64,000 bases of DNA, taken from the NCBI RefSeq assembly GCF_945859685.1, contig NC_079147.1, positions 15,789,289 to 15,853,288 on the forward strand, in the 5' to 3' direction. The notes under the pieces are model-generated. The model was given only the letters and a program-made list of their open reading frames with translations. It was not told the origin of the DNA and searched no databases. Origin of the DNA: Eupeodes corollae (lineage: Eukaryota > Arthropoda > Insecta > Diptera > Syrphidae). Every line of letters begins with the position of its first letter. The stretch's first letter is position 1. Shown piece after piece: positions 50,291-60,746 of this stretch. A program made the translations under genes and the position numbers.

Positions 50291-51177
50291 ATGAAGTAGC
50301 TTTTCATGATATTTGTCATTTGTCTGGCCATTTCTCGAATACAATTGTCTAGGCACCAAATTAAACAAGTCATAAATTCAGAATAAAGCAGGTGCATAAA
50401 AGATTATTAAGGTCTTCCACCATATCAGCACAAATTAAAATTTGTTGATATGCCAAGTTAATGTTTTATGTTTATTATAAATGAAAACATTGACTTTTTG
50501 CACCTTATGTCCCGTACCAACTTTAATATTCCCCAAATAAACCTGAGGAATTTAACCAATTGTATACGATGCCAAACTGTCTGATTAATTATAAACAATA
50601 TGTTCTTCTTAATATAGCATGTTAAGATTATGTAAAACATAAACTTGATTGACCATAGAGTGGAATTTAATAAGGAAATTTAAAGCTATTTTTATCTATC
50701 CTTTTGGCTTTTATACCATGAAGTATAAAGGAGCATACGAGCATGTTTCCCAAGAGAATGCCTACCGACAAATTATCACTTTAACTTTTAACGTTGTATT
50801 TTAGAGGAAATGATATAATCGTTGAATTCTATATTTAAAGTTACAAACAATCACGTTTTCTATGTACAGTCTATGCAGGTACTTATATATAACTAATAAT
50901 AACTATAATCTCTCAGGACATTAAATGACTCAGCTTTAATACTTACCTATACACAATTAGCGATTGTGATGATGTTGCGGTATTTAGTATTCAAAGTGCG
51001 TGATCCCTAAATAACCCCACGCAATGAAGCTTTTCGAACTCATTAAATGACAAAGTACTATTTCATTCACAACATCCCTTAAAAATCTTTCTAAGTCTTT
51101 AAATGATAAAGTTTCGATGATTGCCTTTCAACATTATTGAATATTGATTGATAATTTTATATTTTTTATCATTGCAG

Positions 51178-51350
51178 AGGGTTGTAATGCATATGGTCAT
51201 GCTTGCTATGGTGGACATGGTAAACGTTCTTTGGGGCAAGTTTCAGATGAAATTCGTCCGGAGACAATCCTCCAAATGTTCCCCAACGAGGAAGGAAGTG
51301 AAATTAACACATATCCAAGATATCGTTTAATAAAAATCATGAGACAATTG
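51178..51350 (+). CDS. CCHa2: CCHamide-2 precursor, coding exon 2 (mature peptide)
   Basis: The acceptor is ATCATTGCAG (ends 51177). AG completes the split Lys codon, and 57 codons follow. Directly after Lys-Lys comes GCNAYGHACYGGH, then G (amide donor) and KR (prohormone convertase site), giving GCNAYGHACYGGH-amide with a Cys2-Cys9 disulfide. Two Cys with a terminal His-amide define the CCHamide family. The GC-AYGH-CYGGH pattern is the CCHamide-2 type, which acts on a Gq-type GPCR (CCHa2-R). In flies it is known as a nutrient-related peptide from gut, fat body and brain. The linker from SLGQVSDEIRP onward has no further dibasic site, so one active peptide is expected. The donor GTGAGT at 51351 is in phase 0. 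Confidence 0.95.
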
Positions 51351-52664
51351 GTGAGTACACCCACAATTTTATAACCCAACTTACCAACTACCCTTAAACC
51401 AATCTTTATTATGCCTTTTATTCTTACTCTCTGACTTCTGTGAACTCCCATGTCCGTAAAAAGTGTGTGAACATAAACTTTATATCTTTGCAATGATATT
51501 TAAATCTTTGACAACCTTATGACGAAGCGAACAAAAAAAATAATGTTTTTCCCAGAGGAAAGATTAATTTTAAAATAAGTAATACCCCGTGGGATTATTT
51601 GATATGAGATGAACTTATTTCCATGAAGTAAAACAAACAACAACAAAATAAGAAAACTCATAATAATCAAGTATACTCGTAATGTAGGGTTTTAAATCCA
51701 AGCCTTTGCTAAATTATTATTATTATTATTATAAGACATATTTTATCTATAGAAGATTGTACATAAGTAGATACTAGAGATACAGAGGCAAATGAACTTG
51801 CTTTAAAATTTTTAAAGAAATATAAAGTTAAAAAGTCACCGTCAGGGTTCTAAGAAATAGTTTTTTTATATATAACATAAGGCGGAAAACATCAACTTCG
51901 TCTTCGGCTTTTGCTTCTTCATAGGTAATTCAATTGGTCTACACTAATGGATTCTAAACTTAGGCTAACATAGTTAGTGTTGAGATAAGGATGGTAAGAC
52001 GGAGAAAGAAGGAGGTTTCAGGAAGAATATTATTCTTCCTTTATAAACATTTGTATGTGCATATATTTATTACTCCCCATAGCATGAATAAATAATTATG
52101 AAATGGAATTCCTTTCCTATGCTCATTTGGTTAATAATTTGTGTTGTTTTTGAATTTGTTTATACATAATAGGGATTTGAGAGCGTGGCTGAATAGTGGA
52201 TAAGAAATGATTTAATTCATTTATAAATTCTCAACTATTCAATTATTCATTTAATCAAAATAAAGCTTACATTTTTTTGTATGTAATAAAATAATTTTGA
52301 GATCCATTGTAGTGCCTATTTACGAAAATATTAATCCGAAAATAGTATGCAAGATTATAATATTATAAGTACAAATTGTTACAGGTGCCATGTTTATAAA
52401 AATTAACACATGAACTTAAAATACTCTTTTTACCTGTTAATGGTTTCGGGCTGCAGCCCACCGTTTCCTTGGATGATAATGGTTCAAAGCACTTGAATCG
52501 GTTTTGGCATATACTTTAAGTCCTCCACGGTTCCTTACGCAAAAAAGTTCAAAGTACTACTGACTTTCGGTCAAGATTTCGAACGCAAAACAGCTGTTAG
52601 TCAGTATTGTCAGGAATCCAAATTTTTGTCCTCGGTCAATAAAACTAAATTAAACCATCCATTT

Positions 52665-52735
52665 TGCAAAAAAAGAGGCTCTGATGCGACTCACACTGAT
52701 AACTTCCTATCCGTGCCTGTCTTTCGATTTTGAAT
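52665..52735 (+). repeat. 5' end fragment of the HINE-like family (copy D)
   Basis: GCAAAAAAAGAGGCTCTGAT and CACACTGATAACTTCCTAT match the start of copies A, B and C. The match stops after about 70 bp, so only the terminal block is present. Confidence 0.65.
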
Positions 52736-53201
52736 ATCGGGTTTCTCAATAGGAGCGCTACAAAAGTTTTTTTTAATAAAACAAAAAATGTTTCGGATAT
52801 CAATGAATGCGCGCCGCCTTCAAATCGAACGACCGAGGCGGCAAAGCGACTGGAACATTTCATGAGATAACACATTCTCCAAACTTGGTTTCCAATAAAT
52901 TGATTGTGATTATTGACGAAGCCATTTAGCTAGAAATGCGCCGCATCGCTGAAGATGATTTTTTGATGAAAATCCAAATCATTTTCAAGTTGTTGATCAG
53001 ACGAATTCACGAACAAATGACGCTTCTGGTGGTCAAGCCGCTTCAGTTCTTGCGTCAATTTAATCTGGTAAGAATGGAGGCCAAGATCATTTTTCAAAAT
53101 TTGCCACAACGACGACACAGAGATGCCCAGCGCTTGTGAACGACGCACGTGTGAGAGACACATTTGAGCTTCGATTTCTTTTGCATTTCTTGTGCAACTA
53201 A

Positions 53202-53544
53202 TGGCTGAAACACATACACGCTTCAGCTTCGCCTGCGTTACGATAGGCCTGCTTCGAGGTTGCTTTGAATTACATTTCTATTATTTCATCCCTCCAAAGA
53301 GCAAATATTTTGTTTGTTGACATTTTTTTACAGCTGATGAGCTGTCAGACAAAGCAAATGTTCAGATAATTGAACTATAGCTTCCGTTTAGAGTCACATT
53401 ACGTTACATTACGTTCTTTTCCTTACGATTTTCAAACGAAACGTGAGGTCGAAGCTCCATTGTGATAGCATGCATTGAATTCCTATGGCTGAACTTGTAA
53501 ACGTCAGGCGAAGCCGAAGTTAAAGCGTGTTTGTGTTTCAGCCA
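53202..53544. mobile_element. MITE, PIF/Harbinger-like, with TAA target duplication
   Basis: The left end TGGCTGAAACACATACACGC (53202) is inverted at the right end as GCGTGTTTGTGTTTCAGCCA (to 53544). The similarity extends about 40 bp inward (CTTCGCCTG and its counterpart). TAA flanks both sides (53199-53201 and 53545-53547). The transposase reading frame continues on either side, confirming the insertion. The 343-bp interior has no protein. The superfamily is inferred from the 3-bp TWA duplication. Confidence 0.8.
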
Positions 53545-54089
53545 TAAAGCCTGAGCGGCAGCAATATTCTCGACACTACCGGCACTTCTTTGTCTCACTG
53601 GCACTTAAAAATTTTGTACTGTGCTTGTGGATTCAAATTTTTCCACTAGCCGCTCAATTGTTGATCGGCTAGGACGATGAAGCGCTCTTAACGTTAAGGC
53701 CATTGACTCCGTATTTCAGTAGTAAATGTTAATAATTTCGACTCGTTGTTGGCTCGGTTATCTTTCCATCATGAAATGGCAAACCTTACCAAAGAGAAAT
53801 GTCAAAAGAACGGCAAGAAATATGGCGTCGTTTGCTGTCCCTGTTGCACGACTTTTGTAACGTCCGTCCCTGTTAAAAAATTCCTTAAACAATGTTTTTA
53901 TGTTTTAAAAATTAAATGTAAAAAAAAAATGTATTTAAAATATAGGTAGTTTCATTTGAAATATCAAGCGACAGTCTAGTTACACGCGCCATGTTCAAAA
54001 CGGAGCCTCGTGTTACGCACCACACGCTGCAGTAAACTTGACTAAATGGCGCTGATTTCTTGACGAATGTTTCTTTTTAGGTTCACTTT

Positions 54090-54420
54090 AGTTCAGGGAT
54101 TGTTGCTGTCAACTCTCTTTTTAAGGAAGCCCCATACAAAAAAATACATGGGGGTTAAGTCGCCGGACCTCGGTGGAAACAGGATGTTCCTAAAGCGACT
54201 GATAAGTTTTTGAGGGAAAACTTTCCAAATCAAATTCATCATCCTGTCGAAACCACGTTTGCGATGAAAATGATAGATAAGCTTGCAGGTTCGGTAAAAA
54301 TAAATCCGTTGCATTGCGTCGGTTATTGTTTTTTTTTGCCTTTTAGAGTTTCAGTCGAGGGTTATAGGCTCTTGGAGCCCAGTAACGGCAGTTTTGTTTA
54401 TTAACGGCCTGTTTAAATAA
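54090..54420 (-). mobile_element. Tc1/mariner-type transposase fragment, C-terminal
   Basis: Minus-strand 54230-54093 reads FPQKLISRFRNILFPPRSGD then LTPMYFFVWGFLKKRVDSN, the conserved C-terminal WPPRS-DLTP--FFLWG block. It lies upstream (in minus orientation) of an N-terminal fragment, so it belongs to a different copy from the one at 52619-53760. Confidence 0.7.
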
Positions 54421-54899
54421 ACCGCTCATTTGACCGTCACCAGACACTTTTTCGTGTAAGCAAGGCCTTTTGCGAAGCCGTATAAAAAAAATCTAACGGA
54501 ATCAAATCGCATGATTTTTGAGTCGATTTAACGTAGCCATAATTGATAGTGATGGGATAGGTTGGTCTTGTTACCGTCGCACTTAAATCAATTTAGATCC
54601 ATTGTGTATCCCTATATGAACACCTACGCTAAGAGTCATATAACAAAGGCCCCAAAAGTAGTAGGTGTATTTTTTTCGAGCTGTAGCCTGAAATTGTTTG
54701 TAGATGTCAGTGGGCATATTAACTTGGGTGAGGACGCACCAGTTACTTAGTCATGTTTCCCTACCTTAACCCCATAATTTAGAACATAAGCCCCCTCCTC
54801 AAGACCCGTAGAACCAATGGCATAACGCAGCGCCTAAGGTGTCGGCCTGGTAAATTATTTTGAGCCTGCCTGTTGGTAGGCTGGATAGATAGATTTGGC

Positions 54900-55640
54900 A
54901 AAGTTAAGTTTGGGCTTAAAATGTCAGAGAGTTCATTCAGGTCATTGAAGAAATGTCTTTCGTAAAACCTATTTCATAAATGGCATAACTCAGGGTTGTG
55001 GCACTGAGTTTCATTTTCTTCTTGTGGTTACCCAATACTTTGTGCAACGTGGTAACACTCACGAGAAGGGAGAGGGATGATGTTTGTTTATGTTCGACCA
55101 TAGTGTTATGGTTATAGCAGAAGTAACAAGTGAGTTTCATCATTAGCTAGGTCAAGGATTTTACCCTCGATTACCTGATTTAGATTCTATGACAGGATCT
55201 GAACGGTTGAGTATGCCTTCTTTCAGCTTTTTTATTTTCTGGAACACCATTGTAACCAGGAACCCAAAAAAGCCTCTTAGCTCGTCGCGACAACAAGTCA
55301 GAAGCTTGGATTTGATTTTGGTGGCATTAATTGCTTTTATTGCCCCTTGGCTGTCAATGTACAAGGAATAACAGGTTGTGGTATTGCCTTCATTGAAATT
55401 TGTTTATTAGATTTCGTCATTGCCAAGACGATATTATTAATTCTGAATGAGCTGACTAGTTCAATAATTTCGGAATAGAAATCCGCACCAACACTAGCGC
55501 GTCGCGTCCGTTCACAGGTTTAAGGTTTGTTGAATAGCCAATCCTCTGGAAAAGGAGGTTTTAAACAGCTTACTCAAGTCTAAACGGAGTGTTAAGAAGT
55601 CGGTATATACTTTTTACCCGTTGATTTTTGTGGAATTACA
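54900..55640 (-). mobile_element. LINE RNase H remnant
   Basis: Minus-strand 55364-55280 reads MYIDSQGAIKAINATKIKSK, similar to the third catalytic block of LINE RNase H (DSQAALKAL--), followed by a decayed helix (SKLLTCCRDEL). The surrounding sequence on both sides is compatible with the same domain but broken. The LINE family is not determined. Confidence 0.45.
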
Positions 55641-56047
55641 GAGTGACCAATGGCCCTAGATTTCTAGCAATCAGTTTGACTTAGCCACAGCTTGTTCCCC
55701 GCTTTGTTTTAACCATGTCATGAACTTTCATCGCCAGCGACCAAAAAGTTCGGATTGCTTCGAATACCGTGAAATTGATCAATTAGAATAACATGTCAAG
55801 CTTAGCATCTATTACGATAATGCACATGCCTTACAAAATCAGAAACTAATATTATGACATCTGATTTTGACAGTTTTCAAGAGCTACAAACTTCAAGCAA
55901 CGAAATACATTAATTGTATTCTAAAAGCTTTAAATCAATTGTTCACAAATTTATTTAAGAAATAGCATTTTTAATAAATGTAAAAAAAGATGTTTTAATT
56001 TTTCCAAACATCTTATTAATGGATTTTCTTTTTCTTTATTCTTTCAG

Positions 56048-56149
56048 CTTGGTGGGCGCACAAGACAACAAATTGCTGCAGATCGTCTCAATGACATGGA
56101 TTATGCTTTAAGCTCCAGTGAAGCCTTTAAGGAAAACTCTTTGAACTAA
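56048..56149 (+). CDS. CCHa2: CCHamide-2 precursor, terminal coding exon
   Basis: Begins after the acceptor CTTTCAG in phase 0 and encodes 33 residues (LGGRTRQQIAADRLNDMDYA to KENSLN) and the stop TAA at 56147-56149. Together with the other exons this gives a 116-residue precursor, a normal size for the family. The C-terminal flank is acidic and polar, with no Cys and no dibasic site. Its function is unknown. Confidence 0.9.
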   Translation, partial: LGGRTRQQIAADRLNDMDYALSSSEAFKENSLN

Positions 56150-56660
56150 GTTTAATTCAAAAAATGGAGTTAAGGAAGTCGGAACCCTTCTTTTCATAAC
56201 AAAAACAACAACAAAAATCAAACCTACTCCTTCGCTGACCCATATTTTATAAACTTTCTTTTCAATAACCAAATTGTAAATAATCAGATTTGATAGAACG
56301 CCAAAGGACAAAGGAAATTGTATAAAATAATTTTAAAAGGAAAAAATGCTTCTTTTTTTCAAATATGTTCTAATTTAACCAACTATAAGTAATTCTAACG
56401 GTCATTTATAAAGAGAAATAACATAATATAAATCATACAAAATTATTTAAAACAAAACTTCTTCTTAAAGAGGTACAATAATTAAAAAATGATGACTTTA
56501 CAAACATTTAAGTTTTGTTTTTTAAATTACAATTAAATAATAATTAATTATAATTTATATGATTGATTAATTTTCCTATTTTCTGAAACTAATGGCTGGA
56601 GAGTTTCAGAAAATGAAAAAACACACACAAATAAAATGCAACAAAATAAGACTACATTTT
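56150..56660 (+). other. CCHa2: 3' untranslated region of CCHa2 (end inferred)
   Basis: AT-rich sequence follows the stop. ATTAAA variants occur at about 56481 and 56532, and the first canonical AATAAA is at 56630-56635, preceded by a strong hairpin at 56578-56614. Further AATAAA motifs lie near 56690 and 56975, so a longer 3' end is possible. Confidence 0.5.
56578..56614 (+). terminator. 13-bp perfect hairpin just before the candidate poly(A) signal
   Basis: The arms ATTTTCTGAAACT (56578-56590) and AGTTTCAGAAAAT (56602-56614) pair perfectly around an 11-base loop, 16 bases upstream of AATAAA. It may be an mRNA 3'-end or stability structure. 'Terminator' is used only as the nearest category. 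Confidence 0.4.
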
Positions 56661-57061
56661 TATTATTATTATTATTTATTTATTTGAAATAAAAAGAAAA
56701 AAATATGTCTGCCAAAACCTGACAAAAATAATAAAGAAACAAACAATATTGGAATTTCTTTAATAAAACTGATATAGAAAACTATAAGAGTGCAGATTCT
56801 GTTCAGGTTAATGGAATACATTATTAACATTATGCGCATTAATAAAGAAAACAGAAAAACTACATAGTGCTGTATATTTATTTAAATAATGATATAAATC
56901 ATACTAAATTATAAAATTAGTGTGTAGGGCTATAAAATATTTATTATATCTGTATAAATGTCAAATTGAAAAAAATAAACGTTTAAACAATTTATTTAAA
57001 TTTTCCTGTACTTATGGGGTTTATGGGTGTCCAAGCATCACAAAAGGTTTATTTTCTTATA

Positions 57062-57147
57062 CTTCACTAGAGAACTAGGGTCTAGTAACTTACAACTTTC
57101 AACCATTCCTGTATGCGACTAATTTTAGGGATGGAAGGGACCAACAG
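57062..57147 (-). mobile_element. tRNA-derived SINE, copy 5, 3' part
   Basis: GAGAACTAGGGTCTAGTAAC, CAACCATTCCTGTATGCGAC and GGGATGGAAGGGACCAACAG match the minus-strand 3' half of the SINE. The remainder lies at 57800-57936, separated by a LINE insertion. Confidence 0.75.
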
Positions 57148-57799
57148 TTTTTTTTTTCATTTCAATTTATTTTTTTTGTGAAATGCATATCGTGGTTGTA
57201 TCAGATACCGAGTTCTAAGGGATAAGGCAGTACTTATTATTATTACATCTCTTAAGTATTGGGGTTGATTGGTCAAGAGAATGTTTGTTAACATAGAAAG
57301 GGCAAAACTTAAAAAAAATTTCAAAAAAAAATTAAAGGCTTAAAAAAGGGTTTTACATTAAACCGAATGGCCAACCATATAAAAAGCCTTAGAGAAATCT
57401 AATAGGATAAGAAAGCTTATGTTTTCATCATCCAAGGCAAGACGGATGTTTTCCGTCACATTTAACGATGCCGTAAAGCAGCTCTGACCTTTTTGAAAAC
57501 CTGATTGTTGAGGTGTTAGCAGGTTCAAAGAATCAAGGTATAGAATAATCTGCTTTTGTAAAGTTGTTTGAAACACTTTAGATATTTACTTGTAGTAAAT
57601 ATGGTGTTGTAAACATGACTAATGTACGGTATGAATCTTGGATCTATTTCATTTAGCTCAATAGCATTTGATTTGACAGAGAATATCCTTTTGCTTCTGT
57701 CCTGTTCACTGATTTAAAACAGAAACTATTGTTACATTGTTATTTCTGGATGTAAATATTGGTTTGGTTGAAGGTAAATGATTTGATGGTAGGGTTGAT
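57148..57799 (-). mobile_element. LINE fragment inserted in SINE copy 5
   Basis: Minus-strand 57576-57358 reads LQKQIILYLDSLNLLTPQQS, GFQKGQSCFTASLNVTENIR and LILLDFSKAFYMVGHSV. This is an RT with a damaged FSKAFD-V block. The plus-strand T run at 57148-57158 is the minus-strand poly(A) tail and abuts the SINE, marking the 3' end of this insertion. The 5' end near 57799 is truncated. The family is similar to LINE-D but not proven identical. Confidence 0.7.
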
Positions 57800-57936
57800 A
57801 TGCCGAATTAAAACAGCTTATTTAAGAAAGAACTTTTCATGACAAAAAATAATTGTGCACATGAAGGGTTAGAACCCAAGTTTCCTCTGGAGTGACAGTC
57901 CTATATGCACTAATCATAACACCACGGGTACTGCAT
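57800..57936 (-). mobile_element. tRNA-derived SINE, copy 5, 5' part
   Basis: On the plus strand AAGAACTTTTCATGACAAAA, GGGTTAGAACCCAAG and ACCACGGGTACTG equal the minus-strand head of the SINE, including the B-box region and the GTACCCGTGG start. Confidence 0.75.
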
Positions 57937-57997
57937 TCAATAGTTTTGCTCATTTAAAAATCAATGATTTATAATTTTGACCAAATTGATGTTTATG

Positions 57998-58068
57998 TTT
58001 GATTTGAGAACAATTAAAGTGGTGATTCTCATCGGCTTTGTTGATCTTTTTGATGATTAAATGAAAAC
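57998..58068 (+). repeat. left 71-bp inverted repeat of the Penelope-like element
   Basis: It pairs with 59656-59726 in inverted orientation with only three mismatches (about 96% identity). It contains GGTGATTCTCATCGGCTTTG and ends ATGAAAAC. Confidence 0.9.
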
Positions 58069-59655
58069 AGTTTTAATCTGATTTTTCCCAACGTTTCGAC
58101 GGTGATTGCTATTTATGGACTACCGAAAATACACAAACAAAACATGCCTCTTCGCCCGATAGCATCATCGATGAAAGTGCCTTGTTACGAACTCTCCAGG
58201 TTTCTTGGTAGAATACTACAGTGTGTCACGAAAGAATCTTCCCACACAGTCGGAAATTCGTTAGAGTTCAAGTGCAAAGCGAAAGATTTAATAATCGATA
58301 AAAATGAAGTTTTGGTTTCTTACGACGCTGTTTCTCTGTTTACTAATGTTCCTGTTTAACTTGCAGTCAACATTATTAAAAGGAAATGGGAAATTATAAG
58401 CAAAAACACAAGGGTGAGCCAAAGCAAATTTCTCGAATTGTTTAATTTTTGCATAAAGGACAATAACTACTTACAGTTTAAAGACAATTTGTACAATCAA
58501 ATACATGGTATGCCGATGGGAAATCCTCTTTCCCCGACGATTGCTGACTTGGTTTCAGACTATTTGCTTGAAGAATGTTTTAAACTTAACTACAGACCTA
58601 AGTTTATAGCAAAGTACGTTGATGATATTTTCGCGGTTGTTAAAAGAGAAGAAATTGATAATGTGCTACCATGCCTCAACCAATTCAACGAAAAGATCCA
58701 GTTTACTGTAGAGAAGGAAGAAAGTGAGTCAATAACATTCTTAGACGTTAAAATCTATCGACCGTCTATCTTTCGACTGGTATCAGAAGGATACGACATC
58801 TGGAAGACTTGTCAATTTCCGATCTAATCAAGCCAAACACATACGTATGAACACAGCTTCCAATCTCATAAATAAAGTCTTTGCGTTGAGTGACTCAAAA
58901 TACCACTCCGACAATGAGAAAAAAGTAACACAAATACTCATTGACAATAGCTTTCCGATAAAAATCATAAGAAACTTGATACTTCGTCAAAAACATCAAG
59001 TTTCTTCCGGAAATAAGTTGGAAGAGAAGAATGGTGTTTAAAAAAGTGTTGTGCATGTTCCCAAACTCTCGGAAAATTTCAAAGAAGTTGTCGCCAAAAA
59101 CAACCCTGATGTGAACTTAGCATATAAGTCAAACCGGACAGTTGCATCTTTATTTACATGCCTAAAGACGAAAACGGACAAGGATCGCCACTCAGGCGTA
59201 GTTTACAAAATAAACTGCAAAGGAAAACCGGACAAACCATGCAATCTCTGTTACATTGGCACAACCAAACAACTCCTTCGACAAAGAATGGCTAACCACA
59301 AATCAGACATTCGCCAAAAAAAAACGGAAAAGACAGCAGTAGCATGCCACACCATCGAAACAGGACACCAACCAGATTTTGAAGAAGTCCAAATTCTTGC
59401 AACGGAGAAACATACATCCAAACGCTATACATTAGAAACACTTCACATAATAAATAACAAAAATAATATGAACCGCAAACAAGACACTCAAAACGTATCC
59501 GCCGTTTACTGTTCCTTAGTTTCAGACACAAACAATTCAACAGTTTACATTTAACAGTGACAAGTCTTCAAAGTCGGAAGCGCTTTAAATTTTATTTGTT
59601 TTAATTGTTTAAATTGTTTTTTTTTTATGTTTTTGTAATATTGAAATACCTAAAT
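58069..59655 (+). mobile_element. Penelope-like element (RT and GIY-YIG endonuclease)
   Basis: The RT starts at GLPKIHKQNMPLRPIASSMK (58117) and continues EVLVSYDAVSLFTNVP, IHGMPMGNPLSPTIADLVSD and KYVDDIFAV, where YVDD is the catalytic box. A C-terminal GIY-YIG domain follows (59150-59500): SGVVYKINCKG, CNLCYIGTTKQLLRQRMANH, H-IETGHQPDF and LETLHIINN, with Cys and His residues typical of Penelope endonucleases. Stops at 58357 and about 59040 and one frameshift near 58830 inactivate it. The N-terminal part is missing. This combination is diagnostic of Penelope-like retroelements. Confidence 0.92.
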
Positions 59656-59726
59656 GTTTTCATTTAATCATCAAAGAGATCAACAAAGCCCATGAGAATC
59701 ACCACTTTAATTGCTCTCAAATCAAA
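59656..59726 (-). repeat. right 71-bp inverted repeat of the Penelope-like element
   Basis: Inverted partner of 57998-58068. It starts GTTTTCATTTAATCATCAAA and ends CTCAAATCAAA. Confidence 0.9.
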
Positions 59727-59910
59727 TCATTTCAAAATCTTATAGACACAGATTAAATAATTTAAGTAGATATAGTATTCCACATCATTTCTCATTACTT
59801 TTCGGATTATAAGTATTTATTTAGCTCAATATGAAGTTTTGAGAAAACTAAAATCTAATAACGTAGACACAATCACGCGTTCGGTCGTGCCGACTTTGAA
59901 ATATAAAGCA

Positions 59911-60260
59911 TTTTTTTTTAAGCTCAGAGCAAAGCTTGAGAACACCGAGTTCAGATCAGATCAGACTTTTCCGACTTATTTATGAAACACACTGTTAAAG
60001 TGAAATGTCAATAACAAGAATTTTCCTTCTATCTCATTATATCACATGAGACTAACGTGAAGTTAGCAAGCCTCAGCTTTTTACTTCATTTGCTCGGTCA
60101 TTTTATTCAGAACTCATAGAGCACGCTGGCGCTGCGAGCTAGCTCTGAACTTCGATTGAAAAGATAAATACAAACCAAGGGCTCTGATATCTCTGAGAAA
60201 ACGAAGAAAGACATATCTTTTTTTTGACAGCTCAGTCCTCTGCTCCGAGCTTAAAAAAGA
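59911..60260. repeat. possible fold-back repeat with AAGCTC-GAGC ends
   Basis: TTAAGCTCAGAGCAAAG (59919-59935) and the complement of CTCTGCTCCGAGCTTAA (60238-60253) are similar. The interval is richer in G and C than its surroundings, and a further AAGCTTTGAG lies outside it at 60294. No protein or target duplication was found. Confidence 0.3.
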
Positions 60261-60746
60261 AAAACGCAATAGAAACAATCTGAAATGTAACATCAAGCTT
60301 TGAGCCTGCTTTAGATCGTCAATATCGTAAGCTCGAGCTCAACGCCCCAATACATCTATTTCCTATTATGTCACGCTTTGACAGCTGACAACTGTGTTCT
60401 CATTGCGCAAATTCAGACAACATAAGGGACTTCATTTGCAGTCAACTACATTCCTTGACCGTGAATTTTGAACAAGGCAACTAGTTAGTTTTTCAAGTGT
60501 AATAAGCTTTAAACACGGGACTTTACTACACTTATCTCTGATTTCAGTTGATCGTGCAAAAACTACCAAAAAAATAATTGCTCCTTATATCGGTAAAACC
60601 TGCTCAATGATTGTAAAAAATAAACATACATTAGCTATTTAACACAGAACTTTTTAGTTTTTTTTCATTTATCAATTATTATTCATTTTAATGAACAGCT
60701 GATTTTTCTTTTTACATTTGTGAAACAAAATCATTCTTTTGAAAGC

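Larger units (their letters stand above)
37536..51177 (+). other. CCHa2: intron 2 of CCHa2 (about 13.6 kb)
   Basis: It starts GTGAGT and ends TTTTTTATCATTGCAG. It holds both LINE-C copies, a MITE, a LINE-E fragment, one HINE-like copy and transposase fragments. Stretches in which I found nothing assignable are 37536-38040, 41100-42835, 45905-47035, 47275-47585 and 50295-51177. Confidence 0.88.
52619..53760 (-). mobile_element. Tc1/mariner-type transposase fragment, interrupted by a MITE
   Basis: The minus strand reads RPSRSTIERLVEKFESTSTV (about 53690-53620) and RQRSAGSVENIAAAQA (53595-53550). The MITE interrupts at 53544-53202. Then come SQALGISVSSLWQILKNDLG, LTQELKRLDHQKRHLFVNSS and KIIFSDAAHF-LNGFVNNHN (53140-52900). 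These are the helix-turn-helix, linker and DDE core start. The FSDEAHF block reads FSDAAHF and is followed by a stop. The sequence decays after about 52870, and a 5' piece of the HINE-like family lies at 52665-52730. Confidence 0.8.
51351..56047 (+). other. CCHa2: intron 3 of CCHa2 (about 4.7 kb)
   Basis: It starts GTGAGT and ends TATTCTTTCAG. It holds transposase fragments, a MITE and an RNase H remnant. Nothing recognisable lies in 51351-52600 apart from a TTATTATTATTATTATAA microsatellite at 51714-51733, or in 54425-54900. Confidence 0.9.

Noticed and set aside
51144..51374. open frame beginning MIDNFIFFIIAEG as an alternative start of the CCHamide-2 precursor
   Set aside because: The Met lies in intron sequence upstream of a good acceptor (ATCATTGCAG). 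The spliced version has a proper signal peptide and matching phases.
59292..59540. 82-codon minus-strand frame rich in Cys
   Set aside because: Antisense shadow of the GIY-YIG domain of the Penelope-like element.
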